From contig DDVH01000052.1 of NCBI GenBank assembly GCA_002345215.1, forward strand, positions 67,962-131,961: a DNA stretch of 64,000 nt. Reading direction: 5' to 3'. The DNA is from Anaerolineales bacterium UBA2317. GTDB taxonomy: Bacteria; Chloroflexota; Anaerolineae; Anaerolineales; Villigracilaceae. The notes beneath the pieces were generated by a model that was not told the DNA's origin, searched no databases, and saw only the letters and a list, made by a program, of their open reading frames with translations. The stretch's first letter is position 1. Every line of letters starts with the position of its first letter. Position numbers and translations under genes: made by a program. Shown piece by piece: positions 1 through 7,401 of this stretch.

Positions 1-234
1 TTTACTGGTGTGCGTTCGGGTGAAAAATTAAAAGAAGAACTTTTTGAAGATGGAATGAATTTTGAAAAAACATCGCATGCTGAAATTTTTAGAATGATGG
101 ACGAAGAAAAAGTAGATAGTGACTCTTTTGCAAATGTTTTGAATCAACTTGCAGATTTTTCGCTTCATTCTCAACGGGGAGACTTGATTCAAACCCTCAA
201 CAGTTTTCTACCTTCTGGCTCGGTGGGAAAATGA
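1..234 (+). CDS. C-terminal end of a CapD/FlaA1-type nucleotide-sugar 4,6-dehydratase/epimerase (partial)
   Basis: The frame is open from base 1, so this is the 3' end of a gene that begins upstream of the window. The first residues read FTGVRSGEKLKEELF, which matches the conserved C-terminal TGLRPGEKLYEEL motif of polysaccharide biosynthesis proteins of the CapD/WbpM/FlaA1 type (NAD-dependent SDR dehydratases acting on UDP-GlcNAc-like sugars). The remaining residues (TSHAEIF and an acidic helix) also fit the end of that family. A GTG at 10 is not a credible start because the motif begins before it. Family assignment is fairly sure; substrate is unknown. Confidence 0.75.
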   Translation, partial: FTGVRSGEKLKEELFEDGMNFEKTSHAEIFRMMDEEKVDSDSFANVLNQLADFSLHSQRGDLIQTLNSFLPSGSVGK

Positions 235-283
235 TGTCATTGCGAGGAGGGACGCCAAGAGTCCCGACGAAGCAATCTCATTG
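235..283. repeat. REP-like palindromic repeat, family I
   Basis: The sequence begins GTCATTGCGAGGAG and ends CGAAGCAATCTC, with an internal GGGAC/GTCCC hairpin. A second, longer member lies at 33434-33550. It starts immediately after the stop codon of the upstream gene. Confidence 0.75.
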
Positions 284-299
284 TTTATAATTATTTATA

Positions 300-1310
300 A
301 TGACTGAAGTTAATCTCTCTGAATGGAATCAATTTATAACAAATCATCCAAACCCGCATTTATTACAAATGGGTGAATGGGGTGAATTAAAAAAAGATTT
401 CGGCTGGAAGCCGGTTCGTATACTTTCTGGAAGTATTGGCGTGCAAATTTTGTTTCGCAAATTGCCGTTGAGGTTTACGATTGGATATTTACCTAAAGCT
501 TTCAGCAATCAGCAATCAGCGATCAGTTTGGAATTTTGGAATGAAGTGGATTTGATTTGTAGAAAAAATAATGCAATCTTTCTCAAACTCGAACCTGATG
601 CTTGGATTGAAGAATTTCAACCCTTCGACTTAGCTCAGGACAAGCCTTCAAACTTTCCAACTTTCAAACCTTCAACTCATAACATCCAACCGCCGAATAC
701 AATTATTGTGTCTATTAAAGGAGATGAAGAACAAATTTTAGCCAGAATGAAACCAAAATGCAGATATAACATCCGCTTGGCTGAAAAAAAGGGAATCACT
801 GTCCGCGCGTGGGATGATATTGAATCTCTTCATCAAATGATGTTAATCACAGGTGGAAGAGATAATTTTGGAGTGCATTCCAAAGAATATTATCAGCGTG
901 CATATGATTTGTTTCACCCAAAAGGAATTTGTGAATTATTGGTTGCGGAGTTTGAAGGCAAACCTTTAGCATCATTGATGGTCTTTGCCAATGGAAAACG
1001 TGCTTGGTATGTGTATGGAGCATCCAATAATGAAGAACGAAACCGAATGCCGACTTATCTTTTGCAGTGGGAAGCAATTCGTTGGGCAAAGTCTAAAGGT
1101 TGTGAAGAATATGATTTATGGGGCGTGCCTGATGAAAACGAAGAAACACTTGAAGCAAATTTTGAATCTCGACATGATGGCTTGTGGGGAGTCTATCGCT
1201 TCAAACGTGGATTTGGTGGTCAACTCAGACGCGCGGCGCAAGCATTAGACAAAGTTTATAATCCGTTGTTGTATTGGGCATATTTAAAGTTTATTGGAAA
1301 TAGAGAATAG
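300..1310 (+). CDS. FemX/FemAB-like aminoacyltransferase (peptidoglycan bridge type), copy 1
   Basis: This 336-residue protein has the FemAB signature seen in lipid II:glycine glycyltransferase-like proteins: ARMKPKCRYNIRLAEKKG near residues 149-166 and YLLQWEAIRWAKSKG ... YDLWGVPD near 253-278. The family transfers amino acids from aminoacyl-tRNA to lipid-linked peptidoglycan precursors in the cytoplasm; the actual acceptor here is not known. Two segments look inserted: residues about 67-76 are encoded by a TCAGCAA heptamer array (502-527), and residues about 108-126 by a REP-like piece plus CTTTCAAA-type octamers (621-676). Both keep the frame. Its stop overlaps the GTG start of the paralogue by one base (TAGTG), implying a two-gene operon. 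Confidence 0.85.
   Translation: MTEVNLSEWNQFITNHPNPHLLQMGEWGELKKDFGWKPVRILSGSIGVQILFRKLPLRFTIGYLPKAFSNQQSAISLEFWNEVDLICRKNNAIFLKLEPDAWIEEFQPFDLAQDKPSNFPTFKPSTHNIQPPNTIIVSIKGDEEQILARMKPKCRYNIRLAEKKGITVRAWDDIESLHQMMLITGGRDNFGVHSKEYYQRAYDLFHPKGICELLVAEFEGKPLASLMVFANGKRAWYVYGASNNEERNRMPTYLLQWEAIRWAKSKGCEEYDLWGVPDENEETLEANFESRHDGLWGVYRFKRGFGGQLRRAAQALDKVYNPLLYWAYLKFIGNRE
502..527. repeat. Degenerate heptamer array inside femX copy 1
   Basis: Units read TCAGCAA, TCAGCAA, TCAGCGA, TCAGT. The frame of the host gene is preserved. The same TCAGY core recurs at 1443, 2028, 30053, 52873 (opposite strand), 53576 and 53965. Confidence 0.75.
621..676. repeat. REP-like fragment plus octamer array inside femX copy 1
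   Basis: Bases 621-644 read CCCTTCGACTTAGCTCAGGA and a few more bases, resembling a palindromic 'CCCTTCGAC-AGCTCAGG' repeat. They are followed by four octamers, CCTTCAAA, CTTTCCAA, CTTTCAAA, CCTTCAAC (645-676). The similar octamer array at 57523-57555 is intergenic. Confidence 0.6.
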
Positions 1311-2458
1311 TGAATAGTAATATCTGGAACGAAATTATTTCAAAACTTCCTAATCCGCATTTTTTGCAGACCTATGAATGGGGACAAGTCAAAGCGAAAT
1401 ATGGTTGGGAGCCGATTTATTTAATTTGGACAGAAAAGCAGTTGTCAGTTATCAGTAGTCAGTCGTTCAGTACTGAAAACTGGTCACTGATTAGTGATAA
1501 CTGTCTCGCCGCTTGTTTAGTTTTGAAGCGAACCATTTTACGAAATGCTTTCGCGGCGAGAGTATCTATTTTGTATGCGCCGAAGGGACCATTATTAGAT
1601 TGGTCAAATGAATCTTTGCGAAATCGTGTCTTTGATGATTTACAAACTTTTGCGAAGAAACAAGGTGCTATCTTTTTGAAAATTGATCCTGATATCGTTT
1701 TGGGGCGTGGAGTCGAATCAGGAAACAGCGACCAAGTTATAACGTCAGAGATGAAGCGTAGGGGATGGGTTGAGTCGCAGGAACAAATCCAATTTAAAAA
1801 TACAGTCATCATTGATTTATCTGAATCAGAAGAAAACCTATTGGCACGCATGAAACAAAAGACGAGATATAACATCCGCTTGGCTGAGAAAAAAGGCGTT
1901 TCGATTCGTGAAGGTAAGTTAGATGATTTAGAAAATTTATATCGAATGTACGCGGAGACGTCGGTGCGCGATGGTTTTGTGATTCGGGATGAAAATTATT
2001 ACATGACGGTTTGGAAAATATTTATGCAGTCAGCCGTCAGCAATCAGCCGTCAGCAGTACCTTTAATTGCTGAAGTTGATAACGAACCTGTGGCGGCGAT
2101 ATTTTTATTTATGTTTGCAGGGCGGGCGTATTATGTGTATGGCATGTCGCGTAATGCTCATCGTGAAAAAATGCCAACCTATCTTTTGCAATGGGAAGCC
2201 ATGAAAGTTGCAAAGTCAAATAGATGTATGACTTATGATTTATGGGGCGCGCCTGATATGTTTGATGAAAGTGATTCGATGTGGGGCGTGTATCGCTTCA
2301 AGGAAGGTTTGGGTGGGGAAGTGATTCGCACATTGGGTGCTTATGATTTTGCACCGAATAAAATTTTGTATAAGTTATATGCAGATATTATGCCAAGAGT
2401 TTTAGATATCATGCGTTCAAGAGGGAAGCAGAAGACGAGACAAGGATTGAGTGCGTAA
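1310..2458 (+). CDS. FemX/FemAB-like aminoacyltransferase, copy 2
   Basis: The 382-residue paralogue of the upstream gene keeps the same core: LARMKQKTRYNIRLAEKKG, then SVRDGFVIRDENYY, then YLLQWEAMKVAKS and YDLWGAPD. It starts at a GTG that overlaps the previous stop by one base, so translation is probably coupled. Two stretches look like repeat-derived insertions: residues about 45-66 (array 1443-1506) and about 240-249 (array 2028-2055). Paired FemX-like proteins usually add successive bridge residues, but which residue each adds cannot be told from sequence. The 3' flank carries a REPIN-like structure. Confidence 0.85.
   Translation: MNSNIWNEIISKLPNPHFLQTYEWGQVKAKYGWEPIYLIWTEKQLSVISSQSFSTENWSLISDNCLAACLVLKRTILRNAFAARVSILYAPKGPLLDWSNESLRNRVFDDLQTFAKKQGAIFLKIDPDIVLGRGVESGNSDQVITSEMKRRGWVESQEQIQFKNTVIIDLSESEENLLARMKQKTRYNIRLAEKKGVSIREGKLDDLENLYRMYAETSVRDGFVIRDENYYMTVWKIFMQSAVSNQPSAVPLIAEVDNEPVAAIFLFMFAGRAYYVYGMSRNAHREKMPTYLLQWEAMKVAKSNRCMTYDLWGAPDMFDESDSMWGVYRFKEGLGGEVIRTLGAYDFAPNKILYKLYADIMPRVLDIMRSRGKQKTRQGLSA
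1443..1506. repeat. Bipartite (forward then inverted) heptamer array inside femX copy 2
   Basis: The forward block is TGTCAGT, TATCAGT, AGTCAGT, CGTTCAGT. The inverted block is ACTGAAA, ACTGGTC, ACTGATT, AGTGATA, ACTGTCT. The two halves are approximate reverse complements, so a hairpin is possible. The reading frame runs through it. Confidence 0.75.
2028..2055. repeat. Heptamer array inside femX copy 2
   Basis: There are four exact-length units: AGTCAGC, CGTCAGC, AATCAGC, CGTCAGC. They share the NNTCAGC unit of the array at 53576-53603 next to a four-helix-bundle gene. Confidence 0.8.
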
Positions 2459-2480
2459 TAAGTAATTGGTAAATATCCGT

Positions 2481-2625
2481 TGGTCGAGTAGGTTGAGGGT
2501 TGAGTAGCGAAGCGTATCGAAACCCGAAACCGTATCGAGACCAATAGTTTTTAGAAAATAAAAATCATTTATATAACTTGTGGTCTCGATACGTTGCTCG
2601 CTTTACTCGCAACTACTCGACCACC
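2481..2625. repeat. REPIN-like inverted REP doublet, family III
   Basis: Two copies of a GGTCGAGTAG...CGTATCGAGACC element lie in opposite orientation (2481-2545 and 2581-2623), separated by about 35 AT-rich bases. The outer TGGTCGAGTAG/CTACTCGACCA ends are inverted repeats. A second doublet of the same family lies at 30082-30213. It fills the gap between femX copy 2 and the D-cysteine desulfhydrase-like gene. Confidence 0.8.
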
Positions 2626-2650
2626 GGGATAAAATGAAAGAAAATATTTT

Positions 2651-3622
2651 ATGAAAATATCAAGATTACATTTTGCACATCTCCCAACTCCAATAGAAGA
2701 ATTAGCAACTTTATCCGCTGTTTTGGGTGGATCACGTTTATTAATCAAACGTGATGACCAAACAGGCTTAGCTTTCGGCGGAAATAAAACACGCAAGCTA
2801 GAATTCTTAATCGCCGAAGCACAAGAACAAGGCGCAGATACTTTAATTTCAGGTGGAGCGATTCAATCCAATCATTGCCGCCAGACTGCGGCGGCGGCGG
2901 CACGATATGGATTCAAATGTAAATTGGTTTTATCTGGCGAAATACCCACTCAACTTTCAGCGAATATATTATTGGATAATTTATTTGGCGCGGAAGTGAT
3001 TTATGTCGAAGACCGTGCTTTTCGTGACCAAACTTTACAAGAAGCATTTGATAAAACTAAAGCAGAAGGTGGAAAGCCTTATTTAGTTCCGTATGGCGGT
3101 TCGAGTCCAACGGGTGCTTTGGGATATGCCTTTGCAGTTGAAGAATTCATGAATCAAAATATTCTTGCCGATTGGATTGTTTTTGGTACATCATCTGGTG
3201 GCACACATGCGGGTTTGGTGTTAGGTCAAAGGTTATTTAATTTCAAAGGTAAAGTATTGGGGATTAGTATTGATGAACCAGAAGAGCATTTAAAGAATCA
3301 TGTTTCTCAATTAGCATCACAAGCCAGTGAAAAAATTGGAGAAAGAATCAATTTCACAAAAGATGATGTACTTGCGAATGAAAAATATTGTCAATCAGGT
3401 TATGGTGTGTTTGGAGATGGTGAACGCGAAGCGATTCATTTGTTTGCAAAACATGAAGGTTTATTACTTGACCCTGTTTATACAGGTCGCGCAGCGGCGG
3501 GAATGATTGATTTAATCCGCAGAGGATTTTTCAAAAAAGATGAAACGATTTTGTTTTGGCATACGGGTGGTCAGCCTGCTTTGTTTGCGGATAAATATTC
3601 ACAAGACTTGCTTAAGACATGA
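2651..3622 (+). CDS. D-cysteine desulfhydrase / ACC deaminase family PLP enzyme
   Basis: The 323-residue protein is a fold-type II PLP enzyme. FGGNKTRKLEFL contains the likely Schiff-base lysine (K46), and SGGAIQSNHCRQTAA (about residues 70-85) binds the substrate carboxylate. GTSSGGTHAGLVLG matches the phosphate-binding glycine-rich loop. The family releases ammonia and pyruvate plus sulfide from D-cysteine, or opens ACC; D-cysteine desulfhydrase is the more common match for this type but residues alone do not settle it. It follows a REPIN with an AT-rich leader. Its stop lies inside a palindrome that pairs with one at the end of the convergent gene. Confidence 0.85.
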   Translation: MKISRLHFAHLPTPIEELATLSAVLGGSRLLIKRDDQTGLAFGGNKTRKLEFLIAEAQEQGADTLISGGAIQSNHCRQTAAAAARYGFKCKLVLSGEIPTQLSANILLDNLFGAEVIYVEDRAFRDQTLQEAFDKTKAEGGKPYLVPYGGSSPTGALGYAFAVEEFMNQNILADWIVFGTSSGGTHAGLVLGQRLFNFKGKVLGISIDEPEEHLKNHVSQLASQASEKIGERINFTKDDVLANEKYCQSGYGVFGDGEREAIHLFAKHEGLLLDPVYTGRAAAGMIDLIRRGFFKKDETILFWHTGGQPALFADKYSQDLLKT

Positions 3623-3717
3623 CATGTCTTATTTTCCACGTTTCTTAACAAAACATTTGCAAAGACAAAGGCGTTAATTAATCAGAGTTTTGCTGAGACA
3701 TGTCATGTCTGCTTAAG
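3611..3717. repeat. Pair of palindromes covering both stop codons of a convergent gene pair
   Basis: AAGACATGACATGTCTT (3614-3630) and AGACATGTCATGTCT (3696-3710) are each self-palindromic and also inverted copies of one another. The first holds the TGA of the desulfhydrase-like gene and the second the TGA of the convergent membrane protein. They may act as a bidirectional transcription end or be a repeat. Confidence 0.6.
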
Positions 3718-3951
3718 ATATTTCCTTCCCAACGTCACTACTGCAACCAAAAGCCAGGCAATATTTAATCCAGCCGATGGGTAGGCTTGCAAATACAATG
3801 TGTTGATGGTCAAAAATATTCCTGCGATTAAATTCATGCCTTGATATGACCATGAATCTGCTTCAACTTTTTTTGCAGAGACCAAGGCGTAAGCGACTAA
3901 AAATAAAATTGTGCCAATCCAGCCGATGATGTCAATGATAGTTTTTTCCAT
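3703..3951 (-). CDS. CBU_0592-family small membrane protein
   Basis: This is an 82-residue protein with three predicted membrane segments (about 8-26, 37-55, 60-76) and the IGWIGTILFLVAYAL start typical of the CBU_0592 family. Its function is not established. The ATG overlaps the stop of the MOSC gene by one base, so it is the last gene of a tightly coupled run with the MOSC protein and the serine hydrolase. Confidence 0.75.
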   Translation of the reverse strand: MEKTIIDIIGWIGTILFLVAYALVSAKKVEADSWSYQGMNLIAGIFLTINTLYLQAYPSAGLNIAWLLVAVVTLGRKYLKQT

Positions 3952-4748
3952 TATTCAATAATCTCCACGCTTCCACCTACGGTCAACTTGCCACTGTTTA
4001 GTGGAATGACATTCATGCCGAAGATGGCTCCGAGTTTGTGTTTGCGATATTTTCCTAAAGTTTTGAGCGGTTCTTTGTTTCGTTCTAACGTTTCTTTATC
4101 AATCGTGGTGACTTCACATCTCGCACAAGGTTTGACCAAAGCCAATTCCACATCACCGATTCGAATGCGCTTCCAAGAATCTTCTTCAAATGGCTTACAA
4201 CCTTTAATCACAAGGTTGGGACGGAATCGATTCATTGGAAGTGGAGAATCAAGGTTCCCGTTAAGGTCTTGAAGCGATTCTTCAGAGATAATCAAAATCG
4301 GATAGCCATCTGCAAATCCAGTGTGGTCATCATCATTGATTGCATATTCTGCACTCACTTTTCTTTTATAACCATCCGCAATATGAACTAAACGCACCGG
4401 CGTATCAAGCCAATCCGAAAACCATTCAGCGGTTTCATCGCCTTGATCAACAGCTTGCACGCCAGTGCTTTTCCAAATTTGTGTAGGAAATGTATAACCA
4501 GATTTTTTAATTGGAAATTGAATCGAATCAAAATTCGGTGCAGAAAGTGTAATTGAATCATCTTTCAATGTGGGTGTGACCAATGCAAGCTTTGGATATT
4601 CGCGTTGCGTTAAGAATCTATTTTCAAGTGTGATGACCATCATGCGGCGGTCATGTTCAAGACCCATGCGTTCAACATTTGATTCAGTGACATCAAATCC
4701 GCGACAAGCTTTGATTGGATAATACGTTAAGTTTGAAACGGTAATCAT
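3951..4748 (-). CDS. MOSC domain protein with N-terminal beta-barrel (YcbX/mARC-like)
   Basis: At 265 residues, this has an N-terminal MOSC_N region (YYPIKACRGFDV ... GLEHDRRMMVI) and a C-terminal MOSC domain with RFRPNLVI and the conserved cysteine in KPCARCEVTTID. In mARC/YcbX proteins this cysteine ligates molybdenum and the enzyme reduces N-hydroxylated compounds. There is no ferredoxin domain, unlike YcbX of E. coli, so an external electron donor is needed. The gene overlaps the upstream hydrolase gene by ATGA. Confidence 0.85.
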   Translation of the reverse strand: MITVSNLTYYPIKACRGFDVTESNVERMGLEHDRRMMVITLENRFLTQREYPKLALVTPTLKDDSITLSAPNFDSIQFPIKKSGYTFPTQIWKSTGVQAVDQGDETAEWFSDWLDTPVRLVHIADGYKRKVSAEYAINDDDHTGFADGYPILIISEESLQDLNGNLDSPLPMNRFRPNLVIKGCKPFEEDSWKRIRIGDVELALVKPCARCEVTTIDKETLERNKEPLKTLGKYRKHKLGAIFGMNVIPLNSGKLTVGGSVEIIE

Positions 4749-5557
4749 TTAAGTCCTTCGTAAACTAATTTTGAAATTTCAGCCATGCAGTTATGTGCTT
4801 GCGACTCATCATCTTCTGGAAAGCCATTTGTAAAAAGTGTAATCGCATACGGTTTGCGATTTGATGGGAAGACAATGCCCGTATCGTGGAAAAATTCTCC
4901 AGTCCAACCAGTTTTGTGGGCGACTTTTACATCTTTTGGAAGTAATGCTGGAATACTTTCATTGAATTCTTGACCTAACATCACTTTAATCATTTCATCA
5001 CTAGCTTCTTGTGAAATAACTTTTCCTTCGGCAATTAATCTCATCATGTGAGTTGTACCACGCGCACTGAAAGTATTGTTTATATTTAAGCGATAGGCTT
5101 GCTTATCTTCAATCAAACGCATGACGTTTACATTTTTGATTCCAAGTTCTTTGATGAAATCATCAATTGGTTTTGTCCCAACTTTATCCATTAAGATGTT
5201 TGTAGCTAAATTGCTAGACCAAACAATCATCAGACGATTTAATTCTCGAATCGTTTCTTTTTCACCAATACGGGAATATAAAGTTTTTTCTGAATCATCA
5301 GCGACATCTAAATCAAAATCACTGCCATCTACAATGCTTTGAAATGAATTGTAGATTTCAATTTGGTCATCTAAAGAAAAATTCCCCACTTGTGTTTGCC
5401 GAAAGACTTCCATCATCACAGGCACTTTCATCGTACTGGCAGGGTGCATCAACACATCAGCATTGATGTTGATTTCTTGATTTGTTTCCAAATCAGATAC
5501 CGAGATTGAAATTGTTTTATTTTGAAATTGTGCGATGAATTTTTCTAGTTGAGACAT
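4745..5557 (-). CDS. Class A beta-lactamase-like serine hydrolase
   Basis: The 270-residue protein has the three motifs of the serine beta-lactamase/PBP fold: STMK at 41-44 (S-x-x-K), SSN at 114-116 in the SDN position, and KTG at 215-217. I do not see the ExxLN omega-loop motif that activates the deacylating water in true class A enzymes, nor a signal peptide, so a cytoplasmic amidase or esterase is as likely as a beta-lactamase. Its stop overlaps the MOSC start by four bases. Confidence 0.8.
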   Translation of the reverse strand: MSQLEKFIAQFQNKTISISVSDLETNQEININADVLMHPASTMKVPVMMEVFRQTQVGNFSLDDQIEIYNSFQSIVDGSDFDLDVADDSEKTLYSRIGEKETIRELNRLMIVWSSNLATNILMDKVGTKPIDDFIKELGIKNVNVMRLIEDKQAYRLNINNTFSARGTTHMMRLIAEGKVISQEASDEMIKVMLGQEFNESIPALLPKDVKVAHKTGWTGEFFHDTGIVFPSNRKPYAITLFTNGFPEDDESQAHNCMAEISKLVYEGLK

Positions 5558-5569
5558 TCCTTAATTGTA

Positions 5570-5857
5570 TCAAACGCCTTCCACAACCACAGCCTTCGAC
5601 TTGGCATATTTATTCCGTAATGCTTTTGCTTCTGCATATTCAGTTGAATCATGCCAGGCTTTAGCACGTTCACTATTTTCAAATTCCAAAATCACCAAAC
5701 GATTTGGAATCCATTCACCTTCAAGGGTTTCGTTTTTGCCACCTCTGACAATATATTTTCCGCCATATTGTGTAACTGTGGGTGCGGCAAGTTTTTTGTA
5801 ATCTTCATATTCTGTAGGGTTTGTTATTTCAATATCAAAAATAATATAAACACTCAT
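5570..5857 (-). CDS. DUF1330 domain protein
   Basis: A compact 95-residue protein begins MSVYIIFDIEITNPTEYEDY and contains GGKYIVRGG and RLVILEFENSERAKAWHDSTEY, the standard DUF1330 (dimeric ferredoxin-like) pattern. The start at 5857 is chosen because AGGAG lies just upstream (5862-5866 in rc). The longer open frame upstream is only the AAATCNT repeat array. Function unknown. It is downstream of the nitroreductase and may be cotranscribed. Confidence 0.8.
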   Translation of the reverse strand: MSVYIIFDIEITNPTEYEDYKKLAAPTVTQYGGKYIVRGGKNETLEGEWIPNRLVILEFENSERAKAWHDSTEYAEAKALRNKYAKSKAVVVEGV

Positions 5858-5867
5858 AAAATCTCCT

Positions 5868-5902
5868 AAATCGTAAATCATCAATCTAAAATCGTAAATT
5901 GA
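5868..5902. repeat. Heptamer array between nitroreductase and DUF1330 genes
   Basis: Five heptamers: AAATCGT, AAATCAT, CAATCTA, AAATCGT, AAATTGA. The array ends at the nitroreductase stop codon (5904-5906). Confidence 0.75.
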
Positions 5903-5903
5903 A

Positions 5904-6416
5904 TTACCATTTCTCCCAATGCACCACATCTTCTAACTTCGCACGTCCACCTTTTTTCGGCGGAGCAGATAACTTTTCTTCATCCAACGGATAGCCAAAC
6001 GACAACGCAATTCGCAAATGCCATTCGCTAGGGTACTGCAAAATCTTGCGAGTCATGTCGAAGTCATATAAAGAAGCGGGGACGGAGCCTATGCCCAATT
6101 CCCATGCCGCCAGTTGCATAAATGCCGCGGCTTGACCTGCATCAAACATAATCTGAAATTTATTTTCGGGGTCAGGAGTTAAAATTGCAACACACAATGC
6201 CGCGCCTGCAATGTGTCCCGCCCATTCGCCACACTTCGATAAATCTCCTAAAATTTTTTTATCTTGAATGGCAATGAATTGCCAAGCCTGCGTATTTTTT
6301 GATGATTGTGACCTTCGCCCTGCATTCAAAATCGCAAGCGTCACATCTTTTGGCAAAGGCTTATCCTGAAATTTTCTTATGGCGCGTTTGAGTCGAATTG
6401 CATCAGAAACATTCAT
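5904..6416 (-). CDS. Nitroreductase family protein
   Basis: A 170-residue, single-domain FMN-dependent nitroreductase. The N-terminal RAIRKFQDKPLP and GRRSQSSKNTQAWQFIAI segments form the flavin site, and QLAAWELGIGSVPASLYD is the usual dimer-interface motif. Such enzymes use NAD(P)H to reduce nitro or quinone compounds; the physiological substrate is unknown. It is short for the family but complete. A 140-base region upstream separates it from a divergent protease gene and should hold both promoters. Confidence 0.85.
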   Translation of the reverse strand: MNVSDAIRLKRAIRKFQDKPLPKDVTLAILNAGRRSQSSKNTQAWQFIAIQDKKILGDLSKCGEWAGHIAGAALCVAILTPDPENKFQIMFDAGQAAAFMQLAAWELGIGSVPASLYDFDMTRKILQYPSEWHLRIALSFGYPLDEEKLSAPPKKGGRAKLEDVVHWEKW

Positions 6417-6557
6417 GTTATGCTCCTTAAAGATTACTTATAGAATGATAGGGTAATTGTATATTAAATAACGCGATTTTCTCATCTTTATCTAAAACTT
6501 AAGCCTTATAGTAATTCAAATGTTTGCTCGTGACCAATTCTCGAAAAGGAAAGGTGC

Positions 6558-7391
6558 ATGAACGAATCACCTGAGATTCAAAAAACTACATGGAAAGAAC
6601 AGATGGGGAAACTCGCTTCGCGCCTACGGGGAGGCTTGCCTTTTGTCGCGGGAATTTTAACTTCGCTTTTGGCATTTATTCTTTACAACTTAATCTTTAT
6701 CCAACCCAATCAATTGACGATAAATGACGTCAACGAATCTGTTGCCATTGCAATGGCATCTGCTACACCCAAACCTGCCAACTCTGCTTTGGTGTATCAG
6801 GTGATTCAACCGTCATTGATTTTGATTGAGGTGGAATCAAAAAATGAGGATGCTGAATCAGATTTCGGCTTAGGAAGCGGCGTTATCGTTGATAGTTTCG
6901 GAAATATCCTCACAAGTTTGCATGTCATCGCTGGCGCAGATGTTATCAATATCACATTTGCAGATGGAACGAAGACGACTGGTGAAGTCGTTTTGGAAAT
7001 GCCAGAAATGGATTTGGCTGTGCTTCAAGCGTTAGATACGCCATTGACTGTAGTTCCTGCAACATTGGCGGGTGCTGGAAATATTGGTGACGAAGCGTAT
7101 GTGGTGGGTAATCCATTTGGTTTATATAGTTCGATTAGTGCAGGCGTGATTTCTGGTTTTGATAGAGTCTTTTATGTGCCGAATAGTAATTTGGCTATCC
7201 CCGGCATGATTCAATTTGATGCACCTGCTAACCCCGGTAATTCTGGTGGACCATTATTAAATCGAAATGGGCATGTGATTGGAATCGTAACTGGTCTTCT
7301 CAACCCCACAGATGAAAGTTTTTTTATCGGTATCGGATTTGCTGTTCCGATTATGACTGCAATGGGTGGCATGGGTGCGCCGCCATATTAA
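6558..7391 (+). CDS. S1C (HtrA/DegP-like) trypsin-like protease without a PDZ domain
   Basis: The 277-residue protein has one membrane anchor (about 27-48) and an external protease domain. The catalytic triad is visible: H122 in TSLHVIAGA, D152 in MDLAVLQ and S229 in NPGNSGGPLL. The protein stops soon after the protease core (AVPIMTAMGG...), so the PDZ domain usual in HtrA is missing. AAAAGGAAAGG lies 7-8 bases before the ATG. It heads a same-strand cluster with MoxR, DUF58 and VWA genes. Confidence 0.85.
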   Translation: MNESPEIQKTTWKEQMGKLASRLRGGLPFVAGILTSLLAFILYNLIFIQPNQLTINDVNESVAIAMASATPKPANSALVYQVIQPSLILIEVESKNEDAESDFGLGSGVIVDSFGNILTSLHVIAGADVINITFADGTKTTGEVVLEMPEMDLAVLQALDTPLTVVPATLAGAGNIGDEAYVVGNPFGLYSSISAGVISGFDRVFYVPNSNLAIPGMIQFDAPANPGNSGGPLLNRNGHVIGIVTGLLNPTDESFFIGIGFAVPIMTAMGGMGAPPY

Positions 7392-7401
7392 AAGGAGAAA
7401 C

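Noticed and set aside
847..1089. Minus-strand open frames inside femX and many similar ones opposite other genes
   Set aside because: They mirror well-supported genes on the other strand and show no family motif or ribosome-binding site.
3696..3710. AGACATGTCATGTCT as a transcription factor operator
   Set aside because: It lies at the 3' ends of two convergent genes and not upstream of any gene.
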